DNA of 64,000 nt, taken from assembly GCF_024519725.1 (NCBI RefSeq), contig NZ_JALJRK010000026.1, positions 1 through 64,000 of the forward strand, given 5' to 3'. The DNA comes from Microvirga sp. Mcv34 (lineage in GTDB: Bacteria > Pseudomonadota > Alphaproteobacteria > Rhizobiales > Beijerinckiaceae). The notes below the pieces were generated by a model. It was given only the letters and a program-made list of their open reading frames with translations. It did no database searches and was not told the origin of the DNA. The translations under genes were made by a program, and so were the position numbers. Below, piece after piece: positions 53,699 to 62,423 of this stretch (its first letter is position 1; each line of letters starts with the position of its first letter).

Positions 53699-54904
53699 TC
53701 AGGCTCTGTGGCGCAGCGGCGGCAAAACCTCGTGAGGCTTGTCCGCCGCGAACAGACGAAAAGCGTTCTCGAGATCGCGCTTCAGATCATCGATGCTCTC
53801 CAACCCGAGGCTGAAACGGACGATAGGTCCGCGGTCGTCCGGCGCCGCCACCGTGCGCAGTGGTGCTGGATCGATGACGGCCACAATGCTCTTGGTGCCA
53901 CCCCAACTCGCACCGATTGAGAAGAACTCAAGAGCCTCAATCACGGAGGCCAGACGTGGGCGGGCCGTAGGGCGCAGGATGACAGAGAAGAGACCCGATG
54001 ATCCGCTGAAATCCCGACGCCAATGCTCGTGACCGGGGTGGCTGGCGAACGCCGGATGGAGGACTTCCAAAACCTCTGGCTGCTGTTCCAGCCAACGGGC
54101 GAGAATGAGGGCAGACGTTTCGGCACGGTCGAGACGTACGGACAACGTCTCGATCCCACGCAGGACGAGAGAACAATCCTCGGGAGACACCCCATAGCCC
54201 AAGACCCGCGAGACATCCCGAAGGCGGCGGTAAAGGCCTTCATCCCGGACGGAAATGGCACCCATGAGGACATCAGAATGCCCAGCGAAGTACTTTGAGA
54301 TGGCTGTGACCGAGAAGTCGACCCCATAGGCGAGAGGCTTGAAGCGCAGCGGCGTTGCCCAAGTGTTGTCCGCTGCGACCATGATGCCACGTGCATGTGC
54401 CGCTTCCACGATGCCCGGGACATCCTGGACCTCCATCGTGACGGAGCCAGGGGACTCGACCCAGATAAGCCGAACGTTGTCCTCAACGAGGTCGACAATC
54501 CCGCGGCCAATCAGCGGATCATAATAGGCCACCTCGACGCCGAAGGGCTCCAGGAAGGTCTGAGCGAACGTCCGGACGGGATCGTAAATATTGTCTGGCA
54601 GAAGAACGCGATCGCCGGAACGGGTACAGGAGAGGGTCGTCAAGGCAATGGCAGCCAGACCCGAGGGAACGACAAGAGCTCTGCTCCCGCTGTCCAGGGC
54701 GGCGATCTGAGCCTCAAGCGCCCGCGAGGTGGGGGTGCCGTACAGCCCATAGGAATAGCCGTCGTAGAAGCTTTCCCGTCGGCGCTGATAAGCATCGACG
54801 GTGGGAAACACCACCGTGGAGCCGCGATGGACGGGGGGCACGAGACTGTGGAACTCACGCTCCCAATCTCCGGTCAGGTGAACACACTTCGTCTGGTCGT
54901 CCAT
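53699..54904 (-). CDS. metC: Cystathionine beta-lyase-like PLP enzyme
   Basis: A 401-residue PLP enzyme of the Cys/Met metabolism family. It shows YSYGLYGTPTSRALEAQIAA with the cofactor-contacting Tyr, LWESPG-like VRLIWVESPGSVTMEV, the Asp in VAADNTWATPL, and SVTAISKYFAGHSDVLMG with the Schiff-base Lys near residue 205. It would cleave cystathionine or cysteine conjugates to a thiol, pyruvate and ammonia. The family also includes lyases for methionine and S-alkyl cysteines. It leads the aapJQMP genes (190-bp gap) and is divergent from a LysR gene, suggesting uptake plus cleavage of a sulfur amino acid. Exact activity uncertain. Confidence 0.84.
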   Translation of the reverse strand: MDDQTKCVHLTGDWEREFHSLVPPVHRGSTVVFPTVDAYQRRRESFYDGYSYGLYGTPTSRALEAQIAALDSGSRALVVPSGLAAIALTTLSCTRSGDRVLLPDNIYDPVRTFAQTFLEPFGVEVAYYDPLIGRGIVDLVEDNVRLIWVESPGSVTMEVQDVPGIVEAAHARGIMVAADNTWATPLRFKPLAYGVDFSVTAISKYFAGHSDVLMGAISVRDEGLYRRLRDVSRVLGYGVSPEDCSLVLRGIETLSVRLDRAETSALILARWLEQQPEVLEVLHPAFASHPGHEHWRRDFSGSSGLFSVILRPTARPRLASVIEALEFFSIGASWGGTKSIVAVIDPAPLRTVAAPDDRGPIVRFSLGLESIDDLKRDLENAFRLFAADKPHEVLPPLRHRA

Positions 54905-55001
54905 GGAGCAGCCCTTCATTTCCGGCAGGATACTCGGAGCAGCCCGCAATACGCTACTGCATAGAGATGCAGTTTGTATGCGTTTCGGTTATACTCCCTG
55001 G

Positions 55002-55910
55002 ATGAACCTTACCCTGATCGAAACCTTCAGTGCCGTGATTAAGACGGGCTCGACCACCAAGGCAGCTGCCCTCCTGGGGATTTCTCAGCCTGCTGTGAGT
55101 CGGGCGATGCGGCGGCTTGAGGACACGACGAGGCTGAAACTGTTCGAGCGCTCCGGCCCCAAGCTGACTCCGACTCCCGAAGCCAAGCTCCTTTACCAGG
55201 AAATCCTCGATATCCATGTTGGCCTGGATCGGCTCAAGCAGGCCGTCGTCAGGATCCGGGACGTGGGAAGCGGCTCCCTCAAGATTGCGAGCTCTGCGGC
55301 TCTCGGCTTGACCTTTCTGCCAAAGGTAATCGAAGGATTTCTCCAGCGGCATCCTAACGTGGTGATCAAGTTCGAGATTGCCTCGTCGGCCACCGTCCGC
55401 AGTCTCATCGTCAGTGGTGCGTACGACATCGGGCTGTGCGCAGATGAGATTGACAGGTCCAACCTTGTCGCTGAGCCCTTTGTCAGCAGTCGTGGCGTGT
55501 GTGTGATGCGGCAGGACCACCCTCTCAGCAGGCGAAACACCATTGACCCCAAAGACCTTGATGGAGCTGCATTTGTGGCCCTAGCGCCTGAGGATACTGC
55601 CCGTAAGGCGTTTGACCGGGTGCTCGCTGAAGCGGGCGTAAGTCCGCGAATTCTGATCGAAACTCCGTTCTCAGCGACCGTTTGCCAGTTCGCGCTGGAG
55701 GGAGTCGGCGTTGGCTTGGCTAATCCCGTCACGTTTCTCTCGGAAGGTTACGCGCAGAGAGGTTTGGTGGCGCGTCCCTTCGAGCCCCCGGTCTGGTTCA
55801 AGACAATTATGATCCTGCCGCCACAGCGCGTGCGCTCGCGGCTCGTCGACGAACTGATTGTCGAAATGAACCGATATCGGGAAAAGCTGCTGGGAAGGCC
55901 TGGAGTGTAA
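55002..55910 (+). CDS. LysR-family regulator divergent from the metC-like gene
   Basis: A 302-residue LTTR. The helix-turn-helix is LTLIETFSAVIKTGSTTKAA followed by LLGISQPAVSRAMRRLEDTT, then the effector domain from SLKIASSAALGLTFLP. ATG 55002 gives the usual family start (MNLTLIETFSAV); ATG 54978 adds eight residues. The divergent spacing of 97 bp to the metC-like gene is typical of a LysR regulator and its target. Inducer possibly the transported sulfur amino acid or O-acetylserine-like compound. Confidence 0.88.
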   Translation: MNLTLIETFSAVIKTGSTTKAAALLGISQPAVSRAMRRLEDTTRLKLFERSGPKLTPTPEAKLLYQEILDIHVGLDRLKQAVVRIRDVGSGSLKIASSAALGLTFLPKVIEGFLQRHPNVVIKFEIASSATVRSLIVSGAYDIGLCADEIDRSNLVAEPFVSSRGVCVMRQDHPLSRRNTIDPKDLDGAAFVALAPEDTARKAFDRVLAEAGVSPRILIETPFSATVCQFALEGVGVGLANPVTFLSEGYAQRGLVARPFEPPVWFKTIMILPPQRVRSRLVDELIVEMNRYREKLLGRPGV

Positions 55911-56065
55911 CAAGACATCGATCTATCCTCTCCGTTAGGAGACGGTACATTCCCTCTGCGTTATCAAATCTGTTTATGACTCCGCACCGATAACAGCAGG
56001 GCCTTGCGCTGTAGTTTCTCGTTCGGGCCTTCCGGGGGCAAACCCATCGGCATCGGGTGGACCTG

Positions 56066-56398
56066 ATGGTCGGCGTCATCGCCGAGCTCATCCCGTGCCT
56101 GCTCACGTTATTCGCCATGGTTCTCACCCTGGCCTGCGGGGTGCCGGCGGCAGGCCTCACGTTCGCACTTTCGATGTTCCTCGGGGCTGGCCTGACCCTC
56201 GCGGCAGTCGCGGTCATCGTGGCCCGCATCTGGCTCGTAGCCACGGTGACCAGTCATGGGGCTTCGATCGAGCGGCTTTCACGCCTTCTGGAAGGGCTCA
56301 CGAGGGCGATGCTCGTCGCCTCGGCATCGAGGAGCTTTGGTCATAGGGGCAAACATCGATCCTCCTTGGCCCGGAACGGCTCCAGGCTTGGGGGGTGA
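56066..56398 (+). CDS. Small membrane protein, no recognised family
   Basis: A 110-residue protein with two or three hydrophobic segments (ELIPCLLTLFAMVLTLACGV, AGLTFALSMFLGAGLTLA, VAVIVARIWLVATV) and a basic Arg/Ser-rich cytoplasmic tail. ATG 56066 has GGTGG nearby; GTG 56057 is an alternative. The opposite strand has a longer frame (55807-56244), but its composition is low-complexity and Arg-rich, typical of a shadow. Confidence 0.45.
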   Translation: MVGVIAELIPCLLTLFAMVLTLACGVPAAGLTFALSMFLGAGLTLAAVAVIVARIWLVATVTSHGASIERLSRLLEGLTRAMLVASASRSFGHRGKHRSSLARNGSRLGG

Positions 56399-56828
56399 TC
56401 AGAGTGCTCCTCAGGGAGTGGGAAACGTACAGCCAAGCATAGCCACTTACCGTCGGCAGGATCACTCTCGGGCTAGGGGTTTCCCGAACTGGCGTTTCAA
56501 CTTCCAAGATGCTCTAAGTTTTTCAAGAAAGAAGAAAATCAAATGGGGCCATGAACTCAAACCTTAATGGAACGCGCCCGATCGCATCTGGGCAGGGCGG
56601 TGATGCCGCAGGTCTCCCGAATGAAGCCTTGCGCTTGAGCGGAACGAGGCGATTCCGGAACTCACCGGGAGGACGACCCGTTTCTGCGTCGGTCAGACGT
56701 TGGATGGACCTGACATCGGCTGTATGCCTGACCAAAGCCGGGCAGGCAGTTCGTCCCGTGAGGAGTGATCGTTCAAGGTTTGGCAGCCCTTTCGCCCAGT
56801 GCCTTCTCTCGATCCTGAGTCCGTACCG
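56399..56828. other. Intergenic ahead of the diguanylate cyclase gene
   Basis: 430 bp. Short frames on both strands have no signal or motif. The stretch 56510-56545 is AT-rich (TTTTTCAAGAAAGAAGAAAA) and could be part of a promoter; no clear boxes. Confidence 0.4.
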
Positions 56829-57752
56829 ATGACCGAGTTCGTTTCACATCTTGATGACGAGGCACTCCGATCCCTCGTGGAGGCCCTCACTGAAAGCGGG
56901 CAGGCAGTTTCTATCTTCGATGCCGAGGACAATCTCCGGTACGCCAACAAGACCTATCACGGCATGTTCCTGGGCGACTACGATGGCCCCTTCACCTTCA
57001 CCGGCATCGTTCGCCATGCCCATAGGAACGGGCTTGGCGTGCGGATCGATGACAATGATGTCGAGGGCTTCATCGCCAGAACCCTGCCTCGGCGGCGGAG
57101 CGTGCCCCGCAAGTCTTTCGAGACTGATCTGGTAGATGGTCGCTGGTTCTGGATGGACCACACGGTGCTCCCGAACGGCTGGGTGCTGTCTGTTGGTGCT
57201 GACATCACAACTTTGAAGAACCACGAGAAGTCCCTTCGGCAGGCCCGCGATATCGCGCTTCAAGCCTCACGGACTGATCTGCTCACGAGCTTGCCGAACC
57301 GCCGCCACATCCTGGAGCTGCTCGATGGCGTACTGGTCGAGCACGAGGCCACGGGTTCCAGTCTCTGCATCGCGATGATTGACATCGACTGGTTCAAGGA
57401 CATCAACGATCCCCACGGACATGAGGCTGGCGATTCTGTACTCCGGCATTTCTCAGATACCTGCCGCGAGAGGGTGCGGGCGCAAGACGTTCTGGGCCGC
57501 ATGGGAGGCGAGGAGTTCCTGCTGCTACTTCCCGGAGCGGGAGCCCGCGACGCCTCTGGCATGATTGGCCGGATCAGGGACGGCGTCCCTCCAGCCAGGC
57601 TCCTCGAGGATGGGACCGACCTGCCCTACACCTTCAGCGCTGGAGTCGCCGAGGCCCTGCCGGACGACGACCGGAGTTCCATCCTCCGTCGGGTGGACCG
57701 AGCTCTATACGCCGCCAAGGAAGCGGGGCGGAACTGCACGAGGGTCGGATAG
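56829..57752 (+). CDS. PAS-GGDEF diguanylate cyclase
   Basis: A 307-residue cytosolic signalling protein. Residues 5-125 form a PAS-type sensor (AVSIFDAEDNLRYANKTYHG, then WFWMDHTVLPNGWVLSVGAD), and residues 145-300 a GGDEF domain. The active site reads RMGGEEFLLLLPG, and the inhibitory I-site RAQD lies five residues before it, so it should make c-di-GMP and be feedback-inhibited. Other hallmarks: DLLTSLPNRRHILELLD and IDWFKDINDPHGHEAGD. ATG 56829 is used. A broken copy of the same gene lies at 60387-60620, beyond the group II intron. Confidence 0.9.
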   Translation: MTEFVSHLDDEALRSLVEALTESGQAVSIFDAEDNLRYANKTYHGMFLGDYDGPFTFTGIVRHAHRNGLGVRIDDNDVEGFIARTLPRRRSVPRKSFETDLVDGRWFWMDHTVLPNGWVLSVGADITTLKNHEKSLRQARDIALQASRTDLLTSLPNRRHILELLDGVLVEHEATGSSLCIAMIDIDWFKDINDPHGHEAGDSVLRHFSDTCRERVRAQDVLGRMGGEEFLLLLPGAGARDASGMIGRIRDGVPPARLLEDGTDLPYTFSAGVAEALPDDDRSSILRRVDRALYAAKEAGRNCTRVG

Positions 57753-58074
57753 CTAGTCCCTAAGACGCCGCTGGTCCGGTGACTATCATACTCGCGTCCG
57801 CCAGACGCAGCCGAGCAGGTCACGTGTCGCCGAGACACCTTGGAGCACCCCGAGGTCAAACAGCGTGAAATCGAAGACGTACCACAGGAGGGGGCCACGA
57901 GAGACGCTCGACAGCCGGGAACACCACGCAGTCTTTGCCGTTGGGAACCCCAACTTCGTGCTGCTCGGCAAGAAGGGACAGGATGCCACCATGGTCGCGA
58001 GGCCGAGAGTATGGGCAGGGCATCGGCTTCACGCGGGTGACGACCAGCAGTGCAGGATAGGGAGGGATGCCGTG
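57753..58074. other. Intergenic, no supported gene
   Basis: 322 bp after the diguanylate cyclase gene. Overlapping open frames of 60 to 180 codons exist on both strands, but they have shadow-like composition. A ribosome-binding site for the next small gene lies at its right end. Confidence 0.4.
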
Positions 58075-58257
58075 ATGGAACCGCTGGCCTTTGGTCGACC
58101 TCCTGCCACCCCCGGGATCGGGGAAGGCACCACGGAAGCGCTGCCTCCGGGAACCGCAAGGGTCGGGAACCTCCTCGAAACAGTCGGGATCGTCATCTTC
58201 CTGGCATTGCTGGTCGGTGCCGCCGTCATCCTGATCCGACAGAACCGAAACCGCTGA
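58075..58257 (+). CDS. Small tail-anchored membrane protein
   Basis: A 60-residue protein: about 35 polar, Pro/Gly-rich residues, then one hydrophobic helix (LLETVGIVIFLALLVGAAVI) and a short basic tail. ATG 58075 has the strong site GGGAGGG eight bases upstream; the frame is open further back to 57865, but that part is not protein-like. It ends about 55 bp before the 3' end of the group II intron. Unrecognised. Confidence 0.5.
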   Translation: MEPLAFGRPPATPGIGEGTTEALPPGTARVGNLLETVGIVIFLALLVGAAVILIRQNRNR

Positions 58258-58357
58258 CCATCGTGGCAAAGGGAACTCAGTGATCGTCATCGCACGACCA
58301 GCTGAACTCGACCGTTTGGCGAGTCGCGCGGGGGAATCTCACCCCCACGCGCTCCCA

Positions 58358-58391
58358 GAACCGTACGTGACACTCTCGCGTCATACGGCTC
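58358..58391 (-). ncRNA. Group II intron domain V
   Basis: The 34-nt catalytic hairpin reads GAGCCGTATGACGCG, AGAGT, then GTCACGTACGGTTC on the minus strand, pairing end to end with the GNRA-type tip (GAGA) and the two-base bulge expected of domain V. The maturase stop codon TGA lies within it. Confidence 0.9.
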
Positions 58392-59685
58392 CCGATGTTC
58401 GGCCGTTTCCATGCAGAAAGCGCCAGTGTGCAAACAGAGTCGGGTTGGCGCGGATTACCCGTACCAGCCAGTCTCTTGCGCCCTTGGGTCGCCGGCGCAA
58501 CCGCTTGAACTTGTTGCGCGCCCAGCGGATCAGGAAGGCATCGATGCGATGCAAAGTCGAGGTCAGCTCCGACTTGTAGAAGTGACTGTAGTAGTTGATC
58601 CAGCCCTGGATGTACGGTCGGAACATCCGTGCCAGATCCGCCAGGGATTTGTCGGTCCGGTGATGGAACGCCCACCCTCGGACCGTCTGCCGGATTGCCT
58701 TCAGCGCCTTCGGGCTTGCCGCCGGCAGGAAGGACGTGCCGTAACGACCACCACGCCAGACTGCCTTTCTCGGCCGAAAGCTATAGCCGAGGAAGTCAAA
58801 CGACTGGACCGGATAGTCGCCGCGCCGGTTCGTGTCCTTGCAATAGACGATCTTCGTCTTGGCCGGATGAAGAACCAGCCCGCAGGTCCGAAAGCGGACC
58901 TCCAAGGCACTCCATAGCGCACGAGCCTCCTCTTCGCTGCGGCAGTGGCAGATGATGTCGTCCGCGTAGCGCTCGAACAGAATGGCGGGAAAGCTCCGCG
59001 CCATCCAGACGTCGAACACATAGTGCAGGAATAGGTTCGCCAGGATGGGGCTGACCACCCCGCCCTGAGGCGTGCCTGCCGTGCGTGGGACGATGCTACC
59101 GTCCTGCATCTGGACCGGAGCCTTCAGCCAGCGCTCGATATAGAGCAGCACCCACGGACAGTCCGTATGATGACGAACTGCCTTGAGCAGCAACTCCCAG
59201 TCGATGCTGTCGAAGTAGCTCTGGACGTCGATATCGAGCACCCAGTCGAACCGCCAGCAGCGCTGACGGGTCAGCCGGAGTGCATCGATCGCCGATCGGC
59301 CGGGGCGATATCCGTAGCAGTCATCATGGAAGACAGGCTCCAGGATCGGCTCCAGATACCGTTTGACCACCTCCTGAGCGATCCTGTCGCCGACCGTGGG
59401 AATGCCCAACGGCCGGGTCCGTCCATCGCCCTTGGGAAGGTCTACCCGTCTGACCGGAGGAGGAAAGTAGCTCCCTGAGGACATGCGATTCCAGAGCCGG
59501 TAGAGGTTGTTCGCAAGATCAGCCTCGAACTCCGCAATCGACTGTCCGTCTACGCCAGCCGCTCCCTGGTTGGCCTTCACCTTCTGGAAGGCATCCCAGA
59601 CTTCCCGCTTCGGAATGGAAAACGGCTTTGCCGTGGCCACAGAGCTCCTCCCGTTACCGGTTGGCTCTGCGCCGCGGCGGAACAC
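58381..59685 (-). CDS. ltrA: Group II intron reverse transcriptase/maturase
   Basis: A 434-residue intron-encoded protein. The RT domain spans about residues 30-300: GAAGVDGQSIAEFE, RPLGIPTVGDRIAQEVVKRY, GYRPGRSAIDAL, IDVQSYFDSIDWELL, TPQGGVVSPILANLFLHYVF and the catalytic FERYADDIICHC (YADD at 240-243). The maturase X/GIIM domain follows (FRPYIQGWINYYSHFYKS). There is no HNH endonuclease domain at the C-terminus, which ends LFAHWRFLHGNGRTSGAV inside domain V. Start given at GTG 59685; another GTG 45 bp downstream is possible. It helps splicing and drives retrohoming. Confidence 0.92.
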   Translation of the reverse strand: MFRRGAEPTGNGRSSVATAKPFSIPKREVWDAFQKVKANQGAAGVDGQSIAEFEADLANNLYRLWNRMSSGSYFPPPVRRVDLPKGDGRTRPLGIPTVGDRIAQEVVKRYLEPILEPVFHDDCYGYRPGRSAIDALRLTRQRCWRFDWVLDIDVQSYFDSIDWELLLKAVRHHTDCPWVLLYIERWLKAPVQMQDGSIVPRTAGTPQGGVVSPILANLFLHYVFDVWMARSFPAILFERYADDIICHCRSEEEARALWSALEVRFRTCGLVLHPAKTKIVYCKDTNRRGDYPVQSFDFLGYSFRPRKAVWRGGRYGTSFLPAASPKALKAIRQTVRGWAFHHRTDKSLADLARMFRPYIQGWINYYSHFYKSELTSTLHRIDAFLIRWARNKFKRLRRRPKGARDWLVRVIRANPTLFAHWRFLHGNGRTSGAV

Positions 59686-60386
59686 TGCAGCCCCTTCGGT
59701 CCAGTCCCATTACAGAACCTTCCTCCCTACTACGAGCTGCTCCGCCCCTGTGCCCCGCATCGGTACTCTGGTCCTTGCGGTTTGAGCCGCTTGGACGTCT
59801 CCTTTAGCAGCGGGACGACAGGTTCTCACGTTCCATACAAGAGCCTGATCCGGCTTCGCGCCGCCTACATGCCGGATGTCGCTCGGACGGTCTTCAGGAC
59901 AGCCCCCGAGCTGATCCCGGGAGGTCGACGAACCCCCGGTTTTGACATCACCTTTGGCATTTCGACACGTCATCAGCGGTTCGCTTTCGCTCGCCTCTCC
60001 GGATCGTACCTGACGGGACTTCAGCCCCGCCTTTGGCTGCAACGCTCACCACGGCCGCTCTTGACGACCGCAGCTTGCAGGGGTTTGAGGCCGGCACCTG
60101 ACTGCAGACCTCGAGGGGCCGACCCTCATCTCTTGTACAGCTCCACATCTCCTCCTTCAGAAATGTGTTCGTGACACACCGTCGACGAGCCACCTGGCGA
60201 GTCATGGGCATCCTCAAGCGGGGTAAGAAAAACGCACGACCGTATCAGCCTTCCAGACAGCTGGGATGAGAGCATGGTAATCGGAAAGGGTTTTGTGCCT
60301 CCCGGCGCGGGCACTCGGCAGGGTGGCTTGGACGAGGGGATCCGTGTAGAAGACCGACTACTCCTCATGGATTCCCGCGCTCTCAC

Positions 60387-60620
60387 ATGACACCGTTCCC
60401 TTCCAGTCCCGGTGACGACGCACTCCGCACCGTCGCCGAGGCGCTCAGCCAAAGCAGGCAGGCCGTCTCATCTACGATGCTGATGACAACCTCCGCTACG
60501 CGAACGACACCTATCAGGGCATGTTCCTGGTCGGCTATGAGGGGCCATACACCTTCCCAACATCCTTCGGCACGGTGCCGCACATGGGCTTGGGGTAAGG
60601 AGTTTCTGCTCAGCCGTTAA
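60387..60620 (+). pseudogene. Broken copy of the PAS-GGDEF gene
   Basis: The first 26 codons (MTPFPSSPGDDALRTVAEAL, SQSRQAV) match the start of the cyclase at 56829 (DEALRSLVEAL, ESGQAVS). One base is then missing, and the match continues in another frame as IYDADDNLRYANDTYQGMFL, then GYEGPYTF, against IFDAEDNLRYANKTYHGMFL of the intact gene. That frame hits TAA after MGLG at about 60598. Just after it, in the first frame, GKEFLLSR resembles GGEEFLLL of the active site, which suggests an internal deletion of the middle of the gene. Not functional. Confidence 0.8.
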
Positions 60621-60718
60621 CCCTTTGATGACCATAACGGACACTTGACGAGTCATTCTCTGAACAGCTGCCACAATCGGCCGTTAACCACGTGGACTTG
60701 TTCAGTGAGGTTGCGTAC

Positions 60719-61150
60719 ATGACACCGATCCTGTCCCTGTGGACCCAGCCCGAGCCGGCGAAGAAATCAGCCCCGAAATGCCTGAGCCAGCGTGTTCTCG
60801 TTGTCGAGGACGAATTGCTGCTCGGCGAGATTGCTGCCGAAACTCTAACAGATGCAGGCTACGAGGTCTTCACTGCAGCCAGCGCTGAGGAGGCAGAGGT
60901 TATGTTGAGGGACATGTCGGTGGATCTATTGTTCACCGATGTCGATCTGGGCGGTCAGAACGGCTTTGAACTGGCGCAGACCGCCCTATCGCTCCAGCCG
61001 CTATTATCAATTGTTTTCACGTCAGGCCGATCCCGGATCTGCTACGGCATGTGCAGGCCCCTGAAGGTGCCTTTCCTCGCCAAGCCTTACCGCCTCGCGG
61101 ATCTGGTGGAGACGGTTGAGCGCGCATTGAGAGCAACCACGACACAATAA
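60719..61150 (+). CDS. Single-domain response regulator (CheY-like)
   Basis: A 143-residue receiver-only protein. Key residues: the acidic pair in VLVVEDELLLGEIAAETL, the phospho-Asp in LLFTDVDLGGQNGFELA, the Thr in VFTSGRS and the Lys in FLAKPYRLADLVETVERAL. ATG 60719 has GTGAGG eight bases upstream; a GTG at 60692 is also in frame. No output domain. Receiver-only proteins of this type act as phosphate sinks or relays with hybrid kinases, but no kinase gene is nearby. It lies just after the broken cyclase copy. Confidence 0.87.
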   Translation: MTPILSLWTQPEPAKKSAPKCLSQRVLVVEDELLLGEIAAETLTDAGYEVFTAASAEEAEVMLRDMSVDLLFTDVDLGGQNGFELAQTALSLQPLLSIVFTSGRSRICYGMCRPLKVPFLAKPYRLADLVETVERALRATTTQ

Positions 61151-61326
61151 CAGGTCCTTGCGGGTGATCGTCTCCTTCGACGATCGCTCCCGTCAAGGCA
61201 GGGCGGCTTTCCACCATCCAACTGCGGCATCCGCATCGCCAACGTGGATAGTTAAGTCCGTGGAATTAACCGGTTGAGTAAGCAGCCAATAGCCTTCGCA
61301 GGCTCGTGCATTAGCATTGATGAAGA

Positions 61327-61608
61327 TTAGGCAGCCATTTGCCTTGGAGAAGCTGTAACCTGGAACAGGTAAAAGCCATTAAACCGAACACCGACCTGTG
61401 CGGCTCTGTCCTCGAAGCCTGGTGGGCTCACGTCTGACGCCTGGAGAGTTCGTTCAAAGGTCCACTGTTCCGGGTTGAGGAAGGTCGGAACAGGGCGGTG
61501 CTCTGGTACAGCGCAGAGGAGGGCAGCGCGCTGTTTGTTCCTGAACAGGTTATAGGTGCAATCGCGTGCAAACGATCCGGCATAAGCCAGGTGCTGAACA
61601 GACTGCAT
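61327..61608 (-). CDS. Small hypothetical protein
   Basis: A 93-residue protein from ATG 61608 with GGGAGG nine bases upstream. No signal or membrane segment; the middle is Pro-rich (LCAVPEHRPVPTFLNPEQ), then WTFERTLQASDVSPPGFEDR and VGVRFNGFYLFQVT. It reads like a real, compact protein. Family not recognised. It overlaps the end of another minus-strand frame by 59 bp, so at most one of the two is likely to be genuine in that overlap. Confidence 0.5.
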   Translation of the reverse strand: MQSVQHLAYAGSFARDCTYNLFRNKQRAALLCAVPEHRPVPTFLNPEQWTFERTLQASDVSPPGFEDRAAQVGVRFNGFYLFQVTASPRQMAA

Positions 61609-62146
61609 GATGTCGCCTCCCAAGGCTGGCGCTCTTGTCAGTTGTTGGTGCGCCGTGTGTCCAGTAACCCCTACACCACACAGGTGAGATCTTGTATCGC
61701 CCGTAAGGGGTATTCAGGGAAAGTGAGCCCTCCGTGAAACAGAGCCTCATCCCTATCAGCGTCAGCAAGGGCAGGGTGTCGTGGATCGGCTTATGACCGG
61801 GCGGCCTAGCGTGGGTCTTCGCGAATTCTGCCGTGAGCGCCCGCTGCCTTTCATCTGTCAGGGGTGTGGGACTGGCTCTGTTCCACGCCAGCTGCCCCGG
61901 TTGGACGAACTGCTTGTGCTTGCTCTTGATGTCCTGGGGCAAATGCGCTGCCAAAGGTTCAAAGTTGCGACGCAACTGAGCCTCTGTTCTCTTCCGGTAG
62001 GGAAGGGCAGCCTCCACCGCGAGGGCTGCGGCGATGTCGTCCGGTGTTGGATCGGGATGGCGGGCTTGTGCATCCTCCTCGATCTGACGGAACGCCCTCT
62101 CTGGGCTGTATAGTGTAGGCGCAAAGTTGAAGTGTCCCGTCGGCAC
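61550..62146 (-). CDS. Uncertain ORF, no recognised family
   Basis: A 198-codon frame from GTG 62146. The first about 120 codons are protein-like, with helical charged sequence (ERAFRQIEEDAQARHPDPTP, AAALAVEAALPYRKRTEAQL), while the last third, which overlaps the 61327-61608 gene, is not. This suggests a decayed gene or one whose true end was shifted by a frameshift near 61700. No domain, signal peptide or ribosome site is clear. Confidence 0.3.
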   Translation of the reverse strand: MPTGHFNFAPTLYSPERAFRQIEEDAQARHPDPTPDDIAAALAVEAALPYRKRTEAQLRRNFEPLAAHLPQDIKSKHKQFVQPGQLAWNRASPTPLTDERQRALTAEFAKTHARPPGHKPIHDTLPLLTLIGMRLCFTEGSLSLNTPYGRYKISPVWCRGYWTHGAPTTDKSASLGRRHHAVCSAPGLCRIVCTRLHL

Positions 62147-62423
62147 GCCCGTTCCCGGCGATGCTTAGGAGATGCCGGTCGTGCGAGGTCGGACTGACCT
62201 CCCCACTGGCGCGAGGCCAACCGGAATACCGCCCGGCGCGTCGTGCTGTCCTGATCGCTGGGCTGAATAGTGGGTCTGCCCGCCTCGTATCCAGCGGGAC
62301 TATCCATAGGTCCGACGCGACTGAAGACTTGACAGGATGTCGTGTTCACTCTGCTACGACGCTCGTAGGGCAGCTCGCTTGCGAGCACGACCCCTAGGGA
62401 ATTCACATGTCGAGAAGGCCTGT

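Larger units (their letters stand above)
58313..60179 (-). mobile_element. Group II intron with maturase ORF
   Basis: A self-splicing retroelement on the minus strand. It has an RT/maturase ORF (58381-59685), an RNA domain V directly at the ORF end (58358-58391), a domain VI hairpin beyond it (GCGCGTGGGGG / CCCCCGCGCG, about 58325-58352), and about 490 nt of structured 5' RNA upstream of the ORF. A 5' GTGTG at 60179-60175 fits the GUGYG intron start. The 3' end is estimated from domain VI as close to 58313. Both ends are approximate to a few bases. The exon junction does not lie in a recognisable gene. Confidence 0.8.

Noticed and set aside
55807-56244. A 145-codon minus-strand frame
   Set aside because: Arg/Ala-rich and antisense to a frame with clear hydrophobic helices; the plus-strand small membrane protein is preferred.
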